A DNA stretch of 32,529 bases from an uncultured Bacteroidales bacterium (GCA_946616285.1 CAMOIT010000001.1:1-32529); one strand, 5' to 3'. Shown: positions 22,092-30,625, numbered from the stretch's first letter. The notes: generated from the letters alone by a model not told the origin. Program-made: numbers and translations.

Positions 22092-24061
22092 GGCAATTCT
22101 ATAATCAAAACAGCATCTGCGCGAAGGGGACGCGAATCAGTCTCGCCCGTGAGTGTAATCTTTACGGGGCCGGCCTCAAATTCATATTCTCCGAGAGGTG
22201 CCCATTCCCCTTTGGTCTGTCCCACAAGCGGGATGGAGCGGGCATCCACGGTGATTTGATTGGCCTGGCCGGAGTTTTCTATTCGGTAATGCGTAATGGG
22301 CGCAAGCGGATCTTTCAAATTCAGATAAGAATACAGGGCGTAGTGTCCCGGTCTGGAAAGCTCACCTTCAAAGATAACAGGGGCATCTGGTTTCGAGGCC
22401 TGGAGTTCCAGATAGGTGGGACCGTAACCACGGTTTTTGCGGACGCGTTCCCAATTCGGCGCAGAAACCTTCCCGTCCAGGTCGTCAATCAGGATATCAG
22501 GTGCGGAACCGTCCAGGCAGGGATCGGCCATTATCCGGTCCCGAATATCGGCCGCCGGCACGTCCTGGAGCGGAATGCCTTCGGCTATAGCTTTGTCTGC
22601 AACCATGGCTGCCACCTGCCCCAGCGTCATGAATACGGGTTCCATACGGATGGAACCGAAGGCGATATGGCTGGCACTAAGGCACACCGGAACGGCAAGA
22701 TTGGTACACTCGGCCCGTTTTGGGAGGATGGCACGAAGGGGAATCGGGTACGGTCCGGGTGTCTTGATCTGGACGTCCCCTTCGTTGCGCACCTGTCCGT
22801 CCACGACGATCCTCCTGCAATTGTGGGAATCCATCTGGTAAGCAGCCATGGCGACAGCGTCAGGGATATCCGTCCTTCCTTCACAGTCGGCCTGGGTGAT
22901 GACATAATCCGAGACCATCCGGCGTCCTTCCCTAACGTACAGTTGCGGCGTCCAATGGCCGCTGCAGGGATACTCGTCCTTCGGAAGTCCCCAGCGCATG
23001 TATTCCGCCTGCAGAGATGACGGCACACGCGGATCCGTCTGCATAAACCACAGGAGCCCAATCGTATAGTCGTAATGCGCCTTCCAGATTTCGTGACGCC
23101 GCGCGTACGAGGCGGTTGGCCAGTCGTAGTTGCCGCCAATCAAATCGGTGGAAAAGCCTCCGAAGTTGTTGATGTCGGTCTTGCGGCAGGGCATATTGTC
23201 CCAGATAAAATATCTCGTTCCGTCGTCCTGTACCGCCAAAAGCCTTGCGAGGAGTTCGTAACGGGATGCATCGTATCCTTCCGGCTTCCGGAGGGGAATC
23301 TGATTCTCCAGGCTGTCGGTAAGGCAGATGCGAAAGTTGTATGCCTGCAACAGTGAGTCTCCTTCGCCTTCCTCGCCTGTCTTATCTGCCGATATGCCCC
23401 ACAGCAGACCGCTTGTGCTGTCTCCGGGCTGTTTGTAAGGGTCTATCCCGTCCGGGAACTGATGATGCCTGGAAAGGTGACGGCCGTTCCAGGATTCGCC
23501 GTAGGTGATGGCGCTTTCGCGGCCGATGGTGTGGCTGACATCTGCGGCAGCCATCAGATCGCCTTCGTAACTGGCATCGATGAACATTCCGGCGCGGATG
23601 GTCTGCCGCTTCCCGCACCAATGCCCGTCCTCCCTTAAGGATTTGACACCTAAGGAAATGATGCGGGTATCCTGCTTTTCGACACCGCAGAGCCCGGTGC
23701 AGGTACGGATTGTTATGTGCGGATCGTCCAGATATCCATCAAATATTTCCGTGGCGACATGTGGCTCGAACACCCATTTCTCCAGAGTTCCATAATGCCC
23801 GCCGAGGTCCCGGTAGAACTTCCGTGAGAGTCCTTCCACGACTTGTTTGTTGCCAATGTCAGTCTGGCCGAGTCCGCCGGTAGTCATTCCTCCGATATGC
23901 CCCGTAGGCTCGATAATGACGACGCTACGCCCCAAAAGGGCGGCTGACTTTGCTGCAATCACACCGGAAGATGTGCCGCCATAAATGCATATATCATAAT
24001 CGTCCACCTTAGCCGCGCAGGCAGTCAGCAGCAGGGACAGTATGACAGCGAGGTATTTCAT
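22088..24061 (-). CDS. FAD-dependent oxidoreductase lipoprotein with golvesin/xanthan-lyase-like C-terminal domain
   Basis: A 657-residue protein with lipobox LLTAC. The FAD-binding Rossmann start is CIYGGTSSGVIAAKSAALLG with the following VVIIEP and HIGGMTTGGLGQTD, as in the FAD_oxidored family (PF12831) that is often found beside glycosidases. MFIDASYEGDLMAAADV is another family block. The last 120 residues (RGYGPTYLELQA... GHYALYSYLNLK) resemble the golvesin C-terminal domain known from xanthan lyase annotations, probably a carbohydrate-binding or structural module. The expected role is oxidation of a sugar or glycan in the periplasm, but donor and acceptor are unknown. It follows the uncharacterised lipoprotein by 9 nt and overlaps the GH35-like gene by 4 nt. 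Confidence 0.85.
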   Translation of the reverse strand: MKYLAVILSLLLTACAAKVDDYDICIYGGTSSGVIAAKSAALLGRSVVIIEPTGHIGGMTTGGLGQTDIGNKQVVEGLSRKFYRDLGGHYGTLEKWVFEPHVATEIFDGYLDDPHITIRTCTGLCGVEKQDTRIISLGVKSLREDGHWCGKRQTIRAGMFIDASYEGDLMAAADVSHTIGRESAITYGESWNGRHLSRHHQFPDGIDPYKQPGDSTSGLLWGISADKTGEEGEGDSLLQAYNFRICLTDSLENQIPLRKPEGYDASRYELLARLLAVQDDGTRYFIWDNMPCRKTDINNFGGFSTDLIGGNYDWPTASYARRHEIWKAHYDYTIGLLWFMQTDPRVPSSLQAEYMRWGLPKDEYPCSGHWTPQLYVREGRRMVSDYVITQADCEGRTDIPDAVAMAAYQMDSHNCRRIVVDGQVRNEGDVQIKTPGPYPIPLRAILPKRAECTNLAVPVCLSASHIAFGSIRMEPVFMTLGQVAAMVADKAIAEGIPLQDVPAADIRDRIMADPCLDGSAPDILIDDLDGKVSAPNWERVRKNRGYGPTYLELQASKPDAPVIFEGELSRPGHYALYSYLNLKDPLAPITHYRIENSGQANQITVDARSIPLVGQTKGEWAPLGEYEFEAGPVKITLTGETDSRPLRADAVLIIELP

Positions 24062-24070
24062 TGTGATTAT

Positions 24071-25729
24071 TTACTCTTTGACAGACAGGAATCCGGCATT
24101 CCAGGCACCAAGCTTAGGGAGAGTAACGAATGCAGAGCCATCCTCCCTTTCAACGCGAAGCCCCACCGGCTTTCCCTTCATTTCATGCCAGGAGACATTT
24201 ATGACGCCTTCCGGCAACCCTGTAAGGCGCAGCTTAACGGGACCCTGGCTGTCGATCCGGACATTCAACAGCCCCACAGTCCGCAGATTCCCCTGTGCGT
24301 CAATTCGTGGAATCACGAGGCCGATAAAGGGCGAACAACATGTAACTGGGGAGTCAAATGCCTCGCGCAGTTGCTGCACTTGGGCGGATGTTTGTTTCGT
24401 CAGATTCGGCCTGCCCAAATCTACATCGTCAAGCGCGCCCAGTTCTTTCCCGGGGCCGGGCAGGACGGGAATTCCAGTACAGCCGAAGGCATAAAGCCTC
24501 TCGCAGCCAGCCTCTGTGCCGAGCCCGACGGGGATGGTTCCCTCATTAGCCCTTGCATAGGCCCTAAGCATAGGAATTCCCTCAGCAATAGGCTGTAGCA
24601 TAGTCTTAGAATAAACCTCAGCGCTCTCTCTTTCCGGCGCCATCACGAATAGGCTCAGCTTGTCAAGGCCGTAGGCGAGAGCCGTAAAGCCCTCCACCAG
24701 CACGCCCTGCGGGGTGCGTGAACCGTAGACTCGGGGCGAAGTCTCTATCTCGGGGCACCACTCCGTAATCCAGTCGTGGTCGCCCATCAATTCCCGGAAA
24801 CGGGCCGATTCCATACTTTTTATTACCTGCGGCGCTGCATTAACGTCATCAAAGTAAGAGCCTCCGCCGGGCCTGTAGCCGCATTCCTTGCCGCTGACCT
24901 CATGCAGCGTGCGCAGAATTGCGGTCTGTACCTTAACTGTTTCGGTCTTTCGGCTGCCCTGCAGACCGAATGTGGTTTCCGGGGAGATACGGGTGAATTC
25001 TTCGGCGATGATGCGGGCAATATTTATAAGGGAAGATGTGCAGAATGATTCCCATTGTTCCGCGACGGCGGGATTATTCTCCACAGCCTTAAGCAGCGTC
25101 TGCGCCGTCCAATGTGAGTTGCTGAAATAGTTGAAATCAGTGATACATCGCTTGCACCAGCATCCTATAGGAGACTCCTTGGTGGTGGAAGGCTGATGAT
25201 TTCCGTAACGCAGGTCATCGTCGATCCAGACGCTGCGGGGGTGGCATTCTGCGTAGATCTGTGACATCCGGTGGATATATTCAAGAAACTCCGGATCGCG
25301 CGGGCAGCTGGAGAACTTGTTTACAAGACCGGAGTAACCGATCCAGTGGGTCCATGTGAGCGCGCTGTACAAATGTTCCTCACCCACCGCCAGTTGATCT
25401 CCATGTCCGATGGTCATCTGAATCTGGAGGGATGTGCCAATCCCAAGTTGCTTAAGCTGATCTGAACCGTGCTTAATCCGTTCTGCCCTCTCGTGCATAG
25501 TTTCGTCATCGGCAAACCCCAGTCCGGTGGAAAACCACACCTCGTCGCAGCACCCCGGGCTGTCCTTGATGGCCCGGTACGATTTCTCCCAATTCTCGTC
25601 GGAATAAGTCGCCGTTCCGCGAAGCCGAAGCATCACCAGAGGGTCGCTCTCCTGCTCTGCCGAAGGATGGCTGCATGCGAAGAGTAAAGCTATAGAAGCT
25701 AAAATAGAAAAGATGTGAAGTCTCGGCAT
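24071..25729 (-). CDS. Uncharacterised lipoprotein, probable TIM-barrel glycoside-hydrolase-like enzyme
   Basis: The 552-residue protein begins MPRLHIFSILASIALLFAC, a lipoprotein signal. I do not recognise a named family. The order of features suggests a TIM barrel: an early VWFSTGLGF segment, then SVWIDDDLRYGNH, which carries three consecutive acidic residues at a strand end, then a CWCKRC cysteine cluster like those that follow such barrels in some Bacteroidota hypothetical proteins, then DHDWITEWCPEIETSPR. The last 100 residues (VGLLNVRIDSQGPVKLRL...) look like a beta-sandwich. A periplasmic role on the same glycan as the neighbours is inferred from the operon. It starts only 2 nt after the hipA stop. 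Confidence 0.7.
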   Translation of the reverse strand: MPRLHIFSILASIALLFACSHPSAEQESDPLVMLRLRGTATYSDENWEKSYRAIKDSPGCCDEVWFSTGLGFADDETMHERAERIKHGSDQLKQLGIGTSLQIQMTIGHGDQLAVGEEHLYSALTWTHWIGYSGLVNKFSSCPRDPEFLEYIHRMSQIYAECHPRSVWIDDDLRYGNHQPSTTKESPIGCWCKRCITDFNYFSNSHWTAQTLLKAVENNPAVAEQWESFCTSSLINIARIIAEEFTRISPETTFGLQGSRKTETVKVQTAILRTLHEVSGKECGYRPGGGSYFDDVNAAPQVIKSMESARFRELMGDHDWITEWCPEIETSPRVYGSRTPQGVLVEGFTALAYGLDKLSLFVMAPERESAEVYSKTMLQPIAEGIPMLRAYARANEGTIPVGLGTEAGCERLYAFGCTGIPVLPGPGKELGALDDVDLGRPNLTKQTSAQVQQLREAFDSPVTCCSPFIGLVIPRIDAQGNLRTVGLLNVRIDSQGPVKLRLTGLPEGVINVSWHEMKGKPVGLRVEREDGSAFVTLPKLGAWNAGFLSVKE

Positions 25730-25731
25730 AT

Positions 25732-27012
25732 CTACAAATTCAGCAGCATATTTGGGAGAATGGTTTGTATCATCTTCTCCGGAACACCGCAGTTGCGGGC
25801 AATTTCGGGCCAGCGTGCTGCGCTATCACAGACCTGGTCAATGATTTCTGGAGCATTTTTGATATTGTTGGAACTGGCGAATGCAAGTAAATCGGTGCGG
25901 CCGATTCCATCAAACTTTCCGTTTATAGACATTTGATGAGTGGATGTCCAGGCTCCCTCAGGGTTATATGCATAACCCATGTCGTATGCGGGAGAGAGTC
26001 GCCACTTCCCGTCCATTCCCATCAGAAATGATATGTTTTTGGTATGGTCATCCTGATTCCGAACCACTACATTGAACACCATGCGGCGGAACATCTCGGC
26101 TGCTTCGGCGTACGTCAATTTAAGGCGTCGCATTACATTAAATGCCTGTTCATACGAATAAGCCCTGTGAATCCGATGGTCGAAGTGGGCTAAACCGCAA
26201 AGTGTTTGCATATGAATCTTTTTCCCATCCCTGCGGTCGAAGCGTTTTGTAAGGAAATGGGCCCTCCCGTTTTCCTCAATAAGGGAGCATCCCGTCATGT
26301 CTATTCCACACTCGCGGACCAACTTTGCGAAAGAATACTCCAGCCTGCCATAGTTTTGGGTGTCGCGAAATCCAGCTTGGGCAGACACGCCGTCCAACTT
26401 TATTAGATAATAATCAAAGCCTTCCGGAGCATCAATCTGGCCGGAGCGCACCTCGCCAGTTTCTTTGTTATAGGCAATGATTGCTTTTGCACGCTGGCCG
26501 CCGGCCGATGTCCCCAGCCGCAGTATTTCGGCTATTGCCTTTTTCTTATCCTCCTTAAGGTTGGCGCCAAAAGCTTCTTTATTGGACAAGGCCTCACGGG
26601 CTACTTCTACCAGGGAATCAATCTCTATCTTTAGGTTAGGATTGGCGTCCGGCCCTGTGGCTGGCTCAAACTCCATTGCACCCATACAGCGCTTGCCCAA
26701 GAAGCACAGTGACTCGACAGGGTTCCCGGAAGTCCTTCCTGTCAAGGCCAGCCAACGGTCAAACAGCGCACGTCCGTACGTATCCGGCAAAGCGTCGGCA
26801 AGCATTCCTGGAAGTCCGTTGAAGGTGTCCCAGTTCAGAGAGCCGAAGGAATATACACGTCCAGTCTGAACAGGCATCATCAACGGCGACGGCTCTAGCC
26901 CCCTTTCGACAAAGGAAGGGTCATACTCAAATCTTGCCAGATTGTACTGGCTGTCCCATACGAATGTTCCGACATCGGGGCCGAACATTCGCAGCCTGGC
27001 GCTGTTTACCAT
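25732..27012 (-). CDS. hipA: HipA-family serine/threonine kinase toxin
   Basis: HipA kinases phosphorylate glutamyl-tRNA synthetase or other targets and can induce growth arrest or persistence. The 426-residue protein has the N-terminal subdomain (GLPGMLADALPDTYGRALFD), the P-loop-like GTSAGGQRAKAII (about residues 167-179), and the catalytic/metal block RNQDDHTKNISF (Asp321/Asp322) followed by LSPAYDMGYAYN. All kinase motifs look intact. The ATG lies inside the last codons of hipB (7-nt overlap), the usual antitoxin-toxin coupling. Unusually, its stop is only 2 nt from the next gene, a glycan-cluster lipoprotein, so the pair probably shares a transcript with five carbohydrate genes. Confidence 0.92.
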   Translation of the reverse strand: MVNSARLRMFGPDVGTFVWDSQYNLARFEYDPSFVERGLEPSPLMMPVQTGRVYSFGSLNWDTFNGLPGMLADALPDTYGRALFDRWLALTGRTSGNPVESLCFLGKRCMGAMEFEPATGPDANPNLKIEIDSLVEVAREALSNKEAFGANLKEDKKKAIAEILRLGTSAGGQRAKAIIAYNKETGEVRSGQIDAPEGFDYYLIKLDGVSAQAGFRDTQNYGRLEYSFAKLVRECGIDMTGCSLIEENGRAHFLTKRFDRRDGKKIHMQTLCGLAHFDHRIHRAYSYEQAFNVMRRLKLTYAEAAEMFRRMVFNVVVRNQDDHTKNISFLMGMDGKWRLSPAYDMGYAYNPEGAWTSTHQMSINGKFDGIGRTDLLAFASSNNIKNAPEIIDQVCDSAARWPEIARNCGVPEKMIQTILPNMLLNL

Positions 27013-27350
27013 TCAGACTCCTCCTCTTTTGCTTTAATACTTCCAGAGGCCCTCTTTCTACTATGCTTCACAGTCGAATTCTGGAGTGCATAAATCTCCG
27101 ACGGGCTCATTTGCCGTTCGTTTACCAAATCTTGTAAGCTGTCCAGAAAACCAAGAGTTCGGATTATGCGGAGAAACGATTCAAACGAGCCTATCTCTCC
27201 TCCCTCGATTTTCTTAATCGAGGACAGAGAGACTTGCGAAGAGTTTGCCAGGCTTTGCTGCGTGATGTTTTGCTTAAGCCTTGCCGACTTGAGTCTGCTG
27301 CCCATACGCCACTGAATCTGAGTGTCCGAAAGCATGTAAATATCTTCCAT
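27006..27350 (-). CDS. hipB: HipB-like XRE-family antitoxin/repressor
   Basis: A 114-residue DNA-binding protein. The HTH lies at about residues 15-70 (LKSARLKQNITQQSLANSSQVSLSSIKKIE), and a basic/acidic tail (KHSRKRASGSIKAKEEESEW) follows, which could contact HipA. HipB proteins bind HipA and repress their own operon. The upstream region holds a perfect 13-bp inverted repeat around the promoter, consistent with autoregulation. ATG 27350 is taken as the start; ATG 27335 is an in-frame alternative. The gene overlaps hipA by 7 nt. Confidence 0.88.
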   Translation of the reverse strand: MEDIYMLSDTQIQWRMGSRLKSARLKQNITQQSLANSSQVSLSSIKKIEGGEIGSFESFLRIIRTLGFLDSLQDLVNERQMSPSEIYALQNSTVKHSRKRASGSIKAKEEESEW

Positions 27351-27358
27351 AATAGACT

Positions 27359-27405
27359 AAAATTAAACTATTACGCGGCAAATATAATAATTATAGTTTA
27401 ATTTT
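27359..27405. promoter_or_regulatory. Operator of hipBA: perfect 13-bp inverted repeat
   Basis: AAAATTAAACTAT (27359-27371) and ATAGTTTAATTTT (27393-27405) are perfect reverse complements separated by 21 nt, about two helical turns. The left arm lies just upstream of the hipB ATG and the right arm borders the -33 element, so bound HipB would enclose the promoter. Confidence 0.75.
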
Positions 27406-27408
27406 CAA
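27379..27408 (-). promoter_or_regulatory. Bacteroidota-type promoter of hipBA and probably the downstream glycan genes
   Basis: On the minus strand TTG (27408-27406), a 19-nt spacer and TATATTTG (27386-27379) form a full Bacteroidota promoter. The -7 box lies between the two operator arms. It is the only promoter seen upstream of the gene series from hipB to GH3a. Confidence 0.65.
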
Positions 27409-27418
27409 CCATTGCTCG

Positions 27419-29563
27419 TTATAAACCGAAACCGAAATCGTAAACGTTGCCGTCGGAATCGGTCCAGGGGGCCATATCCTGAGGAACATCTTCAAGCTGG
27501 CGCTCCACTTCTGCCATGGAGGCGGGGAACTGCATTGGAAGGCGGCCGGAAGGGGTGCGGGCGCCGGAGACCAGCTCCAGGAGGGCCTTGCTGCGAACGC
27601 CAAAGGCTACCAGGATGGCATCGGCCCAGGGCTCGAATTCCATAACAACGGGACGGGTGGTCTGGAGCAACACGACGACGGGCTTGGCGCCCATCGCGGC
27701 CTTGGTATCCTTTACAAGCGCAAGGTCGGTCTCATTTTCCACCTTGATTGTACAGCCCTTGTAGGAGCGTTCGCCTTCGCGAGCTTCTGTGGCCGTATAA
27801 GGTGAATACTGAAGAGAAATCGGCATATACTGCCCGTCCTTATAGCCGATACCGCCTTCCGGCTCGGTAATGGCCACAAGTGCAAAATCGGCCTCTTGCG
27901 GCGCTGGGACGAGGGTATAATACTTGGCAACTACAGACGTATCCACCGAATAACCCACGTACGGAGCTTTTTTCAAACGTCCGGTCATGGAATATACGCC
28001 AGGAATGCGGCGCTGGGGCACGTAGACCTTTGGACGAGATGCCCGGTCGGGGCCGGGCATGACGGGAATTACGCCGCCGTGGTTCTTCAGCATCACAACA
28101 GATTTTACCTGCGCCTCTTCGCCCCGGGCAAAGGCCTCAGGGTCGGAAAGCACTGCTTCTGCATTGTCGACATCCACATACGGATTTTCAAATACCCCCG
28201 TGCGGAACATCGCTTCAAGCACTTTCCGGGCCGAACACTCCCAGCGTTCCCTGGCCGATGCTTCACCATATCGGGCGCACCAAAGCGGCCATGCCTGCAT
28301 GATTTCGTCAGCCATGACCGAGCCGCCAAATTCGTCAATTCCTGCCTCCAACGCCTTGAAGATGCGCTGCCCAACGGTCAGATCTTCCACTCCGTAGCAT
28401 TTGCCGCCCGTGGTGAGAGGGTTTCCGTTGTAGTCCGGCACAATGCCCCAGTCCGTACAGACAATACCCTTATATCCATAACGCTTAATCAGCAGGGAAT
28501 CAATCATAAAAGAACTGTAGCTGTTGCCAACGTTCTCCCCGCAAGGATCCTGCCTGTATGAGATTGTATAGTACGGCATGATGCCGGCGGCGCTCAAGTC
28601 AAAGACATCCATGTGCGTTTGCAACCTGCCTCCGGGGAACACCCCGTATTTGCCGATGGCGAGGTGCGCATCCCTTCCGCCTTCTCCTGTACCGCCGCCC
28701 GGCCAGTGCTTCTCTATGCAGTTTATCTCCGGCTGCATCTCGTCAATATAGGCCGATGCCATAGCGTGTACAAGATCCGGATTTTCTCCGAAAGTTCCGG
28801 GAACGCGCCTCCAGCGCGGTTCCGTTGCAAGATCAGCTTGAGGCGACAGGGCAGTGCGGAAGCCCAGTGCCTGATACTCCAACTTCACCGTAGCAGCAAA
28901 ATCGCGCACTACGTCTGTATCAAATGTGGCTGCCAGTCCCAGCGGCGTAGGCCACTGAGAACATACGCCCCCGCTTCCCGCATTGTACTCGTCCGTGGCC
29001 TTGATCTCATTACGGGGGTCCGTCGAATTGGCGCAGGGAATGCCGAAAGGCTGTGCCTCCACAAGAGCCTGCACTTTGTTGTTCCAGCGGGCGATGGTCC
29101 CGGGGCCGTCAGAATGGGCCAACAAAACTTGGCGAGTGTCAAAATTCACCAGAGCGTCCCGCAGACGGTCGCAGATATCGGAAGGCTCAGCTCCGCTCTC
29201 TGAATACGGCAGTCCGTTGTAAGTAATGCCGGAAACGCTCATGGACGAAATGCCAGGAACGTTTACGGTGTGTCCGTTGGTCATCATGCCGGAAAGATAT
29301 TCGGGAGGCAGCTTTGCGGCCAGATCTTCCGCCCTTTCAGCGGGCGTGAGCCTCCAGTCCTCGTATTTGTCAAGTACCCCGTTGCGGTTGAGGTCCTTGA
29401 ACATGAGGCCCTTCTCCATTATCGTCGGCACACTGCTATAACCCAGAACCGGTCCCTTAGTCTGGACAGCGAGCGTATATCCGTCGTGCTCTTCCAGACT
29501 GACTTCATTTGGCGTGCAGGATACCACCGTCGCCAGAAAAAGGATAATGCTAGTCTTTTTCAT
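27419..29563 (-). CDS. Glycoside hydrolase family 3 lipoprotein (second paralog, GH3b)
   Basis: The 714-residue protein starts with MKKTSIILFLATVVSC (lipobox VVSC). It is paralogous to GH3a: both share EHDGYTLA or PHDGYTLA followed by QTKGPVLGYSS, then IMEKGLMFKDLNRNG and YEDWRL. GH3 blocks are ALSPQADLATEPRWRR, EKHWPGGGTGEGGRDAHL and the nucleophile Asp371 in VCTDWG. It ends at YDFGFGL, about ten residues before the GH3a end. Near residues 500-512 it carries VMPGPDRASRPKV, encoded by the shared palindrome. It overlaps the upstream esterase gene by 14 nt; the hipB promoter region begins after its stop. Probably a beta-glucosidase or beta-xylosidase; specificity unresolved. Confidence 0.92.
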   Translation of the reverse strand: MKKTSIILFLATVVSCTPNEVSLEEHDGYTLAVQTKGPVLGYSSVPTIMEKGLMFKDLNRNGVLDKYEDWRLTPAERAEDLAAKLPPEYLSGMMTNGHTVNVPGISSMSVSGITYNGLPYSESGAEPSDICDRLRDALVNFDTRQVLLAHSDGPGTIARWNNKVQALVEAQPFGIPCANSTDPRNEIKATDEYNAGSGGVCSQWPTPLGLAATFDTDVVRDFAATVKLEYQALGFRTALSPQADLATEPRWRRVPGTFGENPDLVHAMASAYIDEMQPEINCIEKHWPGGGTGEGGRDAHLAIGKYGVFPGGRLQTHMDVFDLSAAGIMPYYTISYRQDPCGENVGNSYSSFMIDSLLIKRYGYKGIVCTDWGIVPDYNGNPLTTGGKCYGVEDLTVGQRIFKALEAGIDEFGGSVMADEIMQAWPLWCARYGEASARERWECSARKVLEAMFRTGVFENPYVDVDNAEAVLSDPEAFARGEEAQVKSVVMLKNHGGVIPVMPGPDRASRPKVYVPQRRIPGVYSMTGRLKKAPYVGYSVDTSVVAKYYTLVPAPQEADFALVAITEPEGGIGYKDGQYMPISLQYSPYTATEAREGERSYKGCTIKVENETDLALVKDTKAAMGAKPVVVLLQTTRPVVMEFEPWADAILVAFGVRSKALLELVSGARTPSGRLPMQFPASMAEVERQLEDVPQDMAPWTDSDGNVYDFGFGL
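28032..28068. repeat. REP-like palindrome inside the GH3b coding sequence
   Basis: ATGCCCGG (28039-28046) and CCGGGCAT (28053-28060) are a perfect inverted repeat around a 6-nt loop, in a unit nearly identical to 18146-18182 in GH3a. It is read in frame. Confidence 0.65.
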
Positions 29564-30620
29564 ACCTGTGAAGTATTTCCATAATCGGATCCTTCACGGA
29601 TTCCATCCAGAGAGTGTAGCCGTAAGAGTCGGGGTGCGTACCGTCGGAGGTGGCTTCGTGGCGCTCCGAAGTGGCATTTGTGGTATTGACCCAATAGACA
29701 TTGGGATACTTTGCGACCATCTCGGTCATTAGTTTTTCGGCATTCTCACGTTTGGCGTGCTCCTTGGCGTCGTATGAGTCGCTGAAATTGCGTTTTTCCC
29801 TCCGGATGGTCTGCAGGAAAATAAGCGGAACGCCAGGCTTGGCCTCTACAAACTTCCGGATAAACGGTTCCAAACGCTCCTGAACTTCTGCCGGAGTAGG
29901 ATTTGAGAAAGCATCAAAAACATACGCGTCCACATCGGCCTTCACCAGGGCATCGGCGAAGTATGGTTGGAGCTTGCAGTTGCCGCTGAAGCCGAAGTTC
30001 ATGAAATTCATGCCACTCTCACGGCTGAGCTGTGCCTCCCAGGTCATCGCGCATCGGCCTGCACCGGAGCCTTGGGTGAACGACGAACCGAAGCAGGCAA
30101 TTCGGCCTTTGAAGGGAACGGGGGCCGATTCTATCCATGTCCCGTCGTCGGTAACTATCTCCAGCGATGCAATCCTGGAAGATAGGGGCAGGTAAAGGAT
30201 GCACTGCTTCTCTTCACTGCCTGAATCCGGAATCAACTGCACCTCATGCGGGACATCGGCATCATACTTTTTGGGGTATCCGTTCCCGGCCCACATCCAT
30301 CGGCCATCCGGTGCCTTCATATAAAGGTCGAAGCCGCGGGCTGCGATAGTGGCGCTGTTGCCTCCTACGGCCCCGCTGCCGCGATAAACGACCCTTACGC
30401 CGATGCTTTTGGAATTAGTGGAAAAGGCAACAGCCAGGCCGCTGCTCTGCTTTGCCTGGTTCTTCTCTCCGTCAATCATCCCGGGAAGCGGATCTACACG
30501 GTCATAAGGATGCACTGTCTGAAAAACCTTTCCGAAAAATGTAAGGTTCTGTACATCAGTATAATTCTGCGCCGATGCAAGGCATGAAATCAGCAGTGCA
30601 AGTATGGTCAGGCGTTTCAT
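29550..30620 (-). CDS. Secreted GxDLY-type SGNH/GDSL hydrolase (probable carbohydrate esterase)
   Basis: The start at ATG 30620 is chosen because it aligns exactly with the start of the DUF4886 paralog of its signal peptide (MKRLTILALLISCLASAQ); the track start at 30629 is a GTG. The 356-residue protein has an N-terminal beta-sandwich with the GFDLY motif (GxDLY domain) and RWMWAG. An SGNH domain follows: nucleophile Ser in CFGSSFTQG, Gly/Asn in FSGNCKL, and the Asp/His pair in DGTHPDSYGY. Relatives deacetylate or de-acylate plant glycans. It lies 5 nt after the symporter gene and overlaps GH3b by 14 nt. Confidence 0.88.
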   Translation of the reverse strand: MKRLTILALLISCLASAQNYTDVQNLTFFGKVFQTVHPYDRVDPLPGMIDGEKNQAKQSSGLAVAFSTNSKSIGVRVVYRGSGAVGGNSATIAARGFDLYMKAPDGRWMWAGNGYPKKYDADVPHEVQLIPDSGSEEKQCILYLPLSSRIASLEIVTDDGTWIESAPVPFKGRIACFGSSFTQGSGAGRCAMTWEAQLSRESGMNFMNFGFSGNCKLQPYFADALVKADVDAYVFDAFSNPTPAEVQERLEPFIRKFVEAKPGVPLIFLQTIRREKRNFSDSYDAKEHAKRENAEKLMTEMVAKYPNVYWVNTTNATSERHEATSDGTHPDSYGYTLWMESVKDPIMEILHRYEKD

Positions 30621-30625
30621 TCTGT

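Noticed and set aside
25730-25790. Possible separate promoter for the glycan genes inside the hipA 3' end (minus-strand TGAATTTG)
   Set aside because: One fixed base is wrong and no TTG lies at the correct distance.
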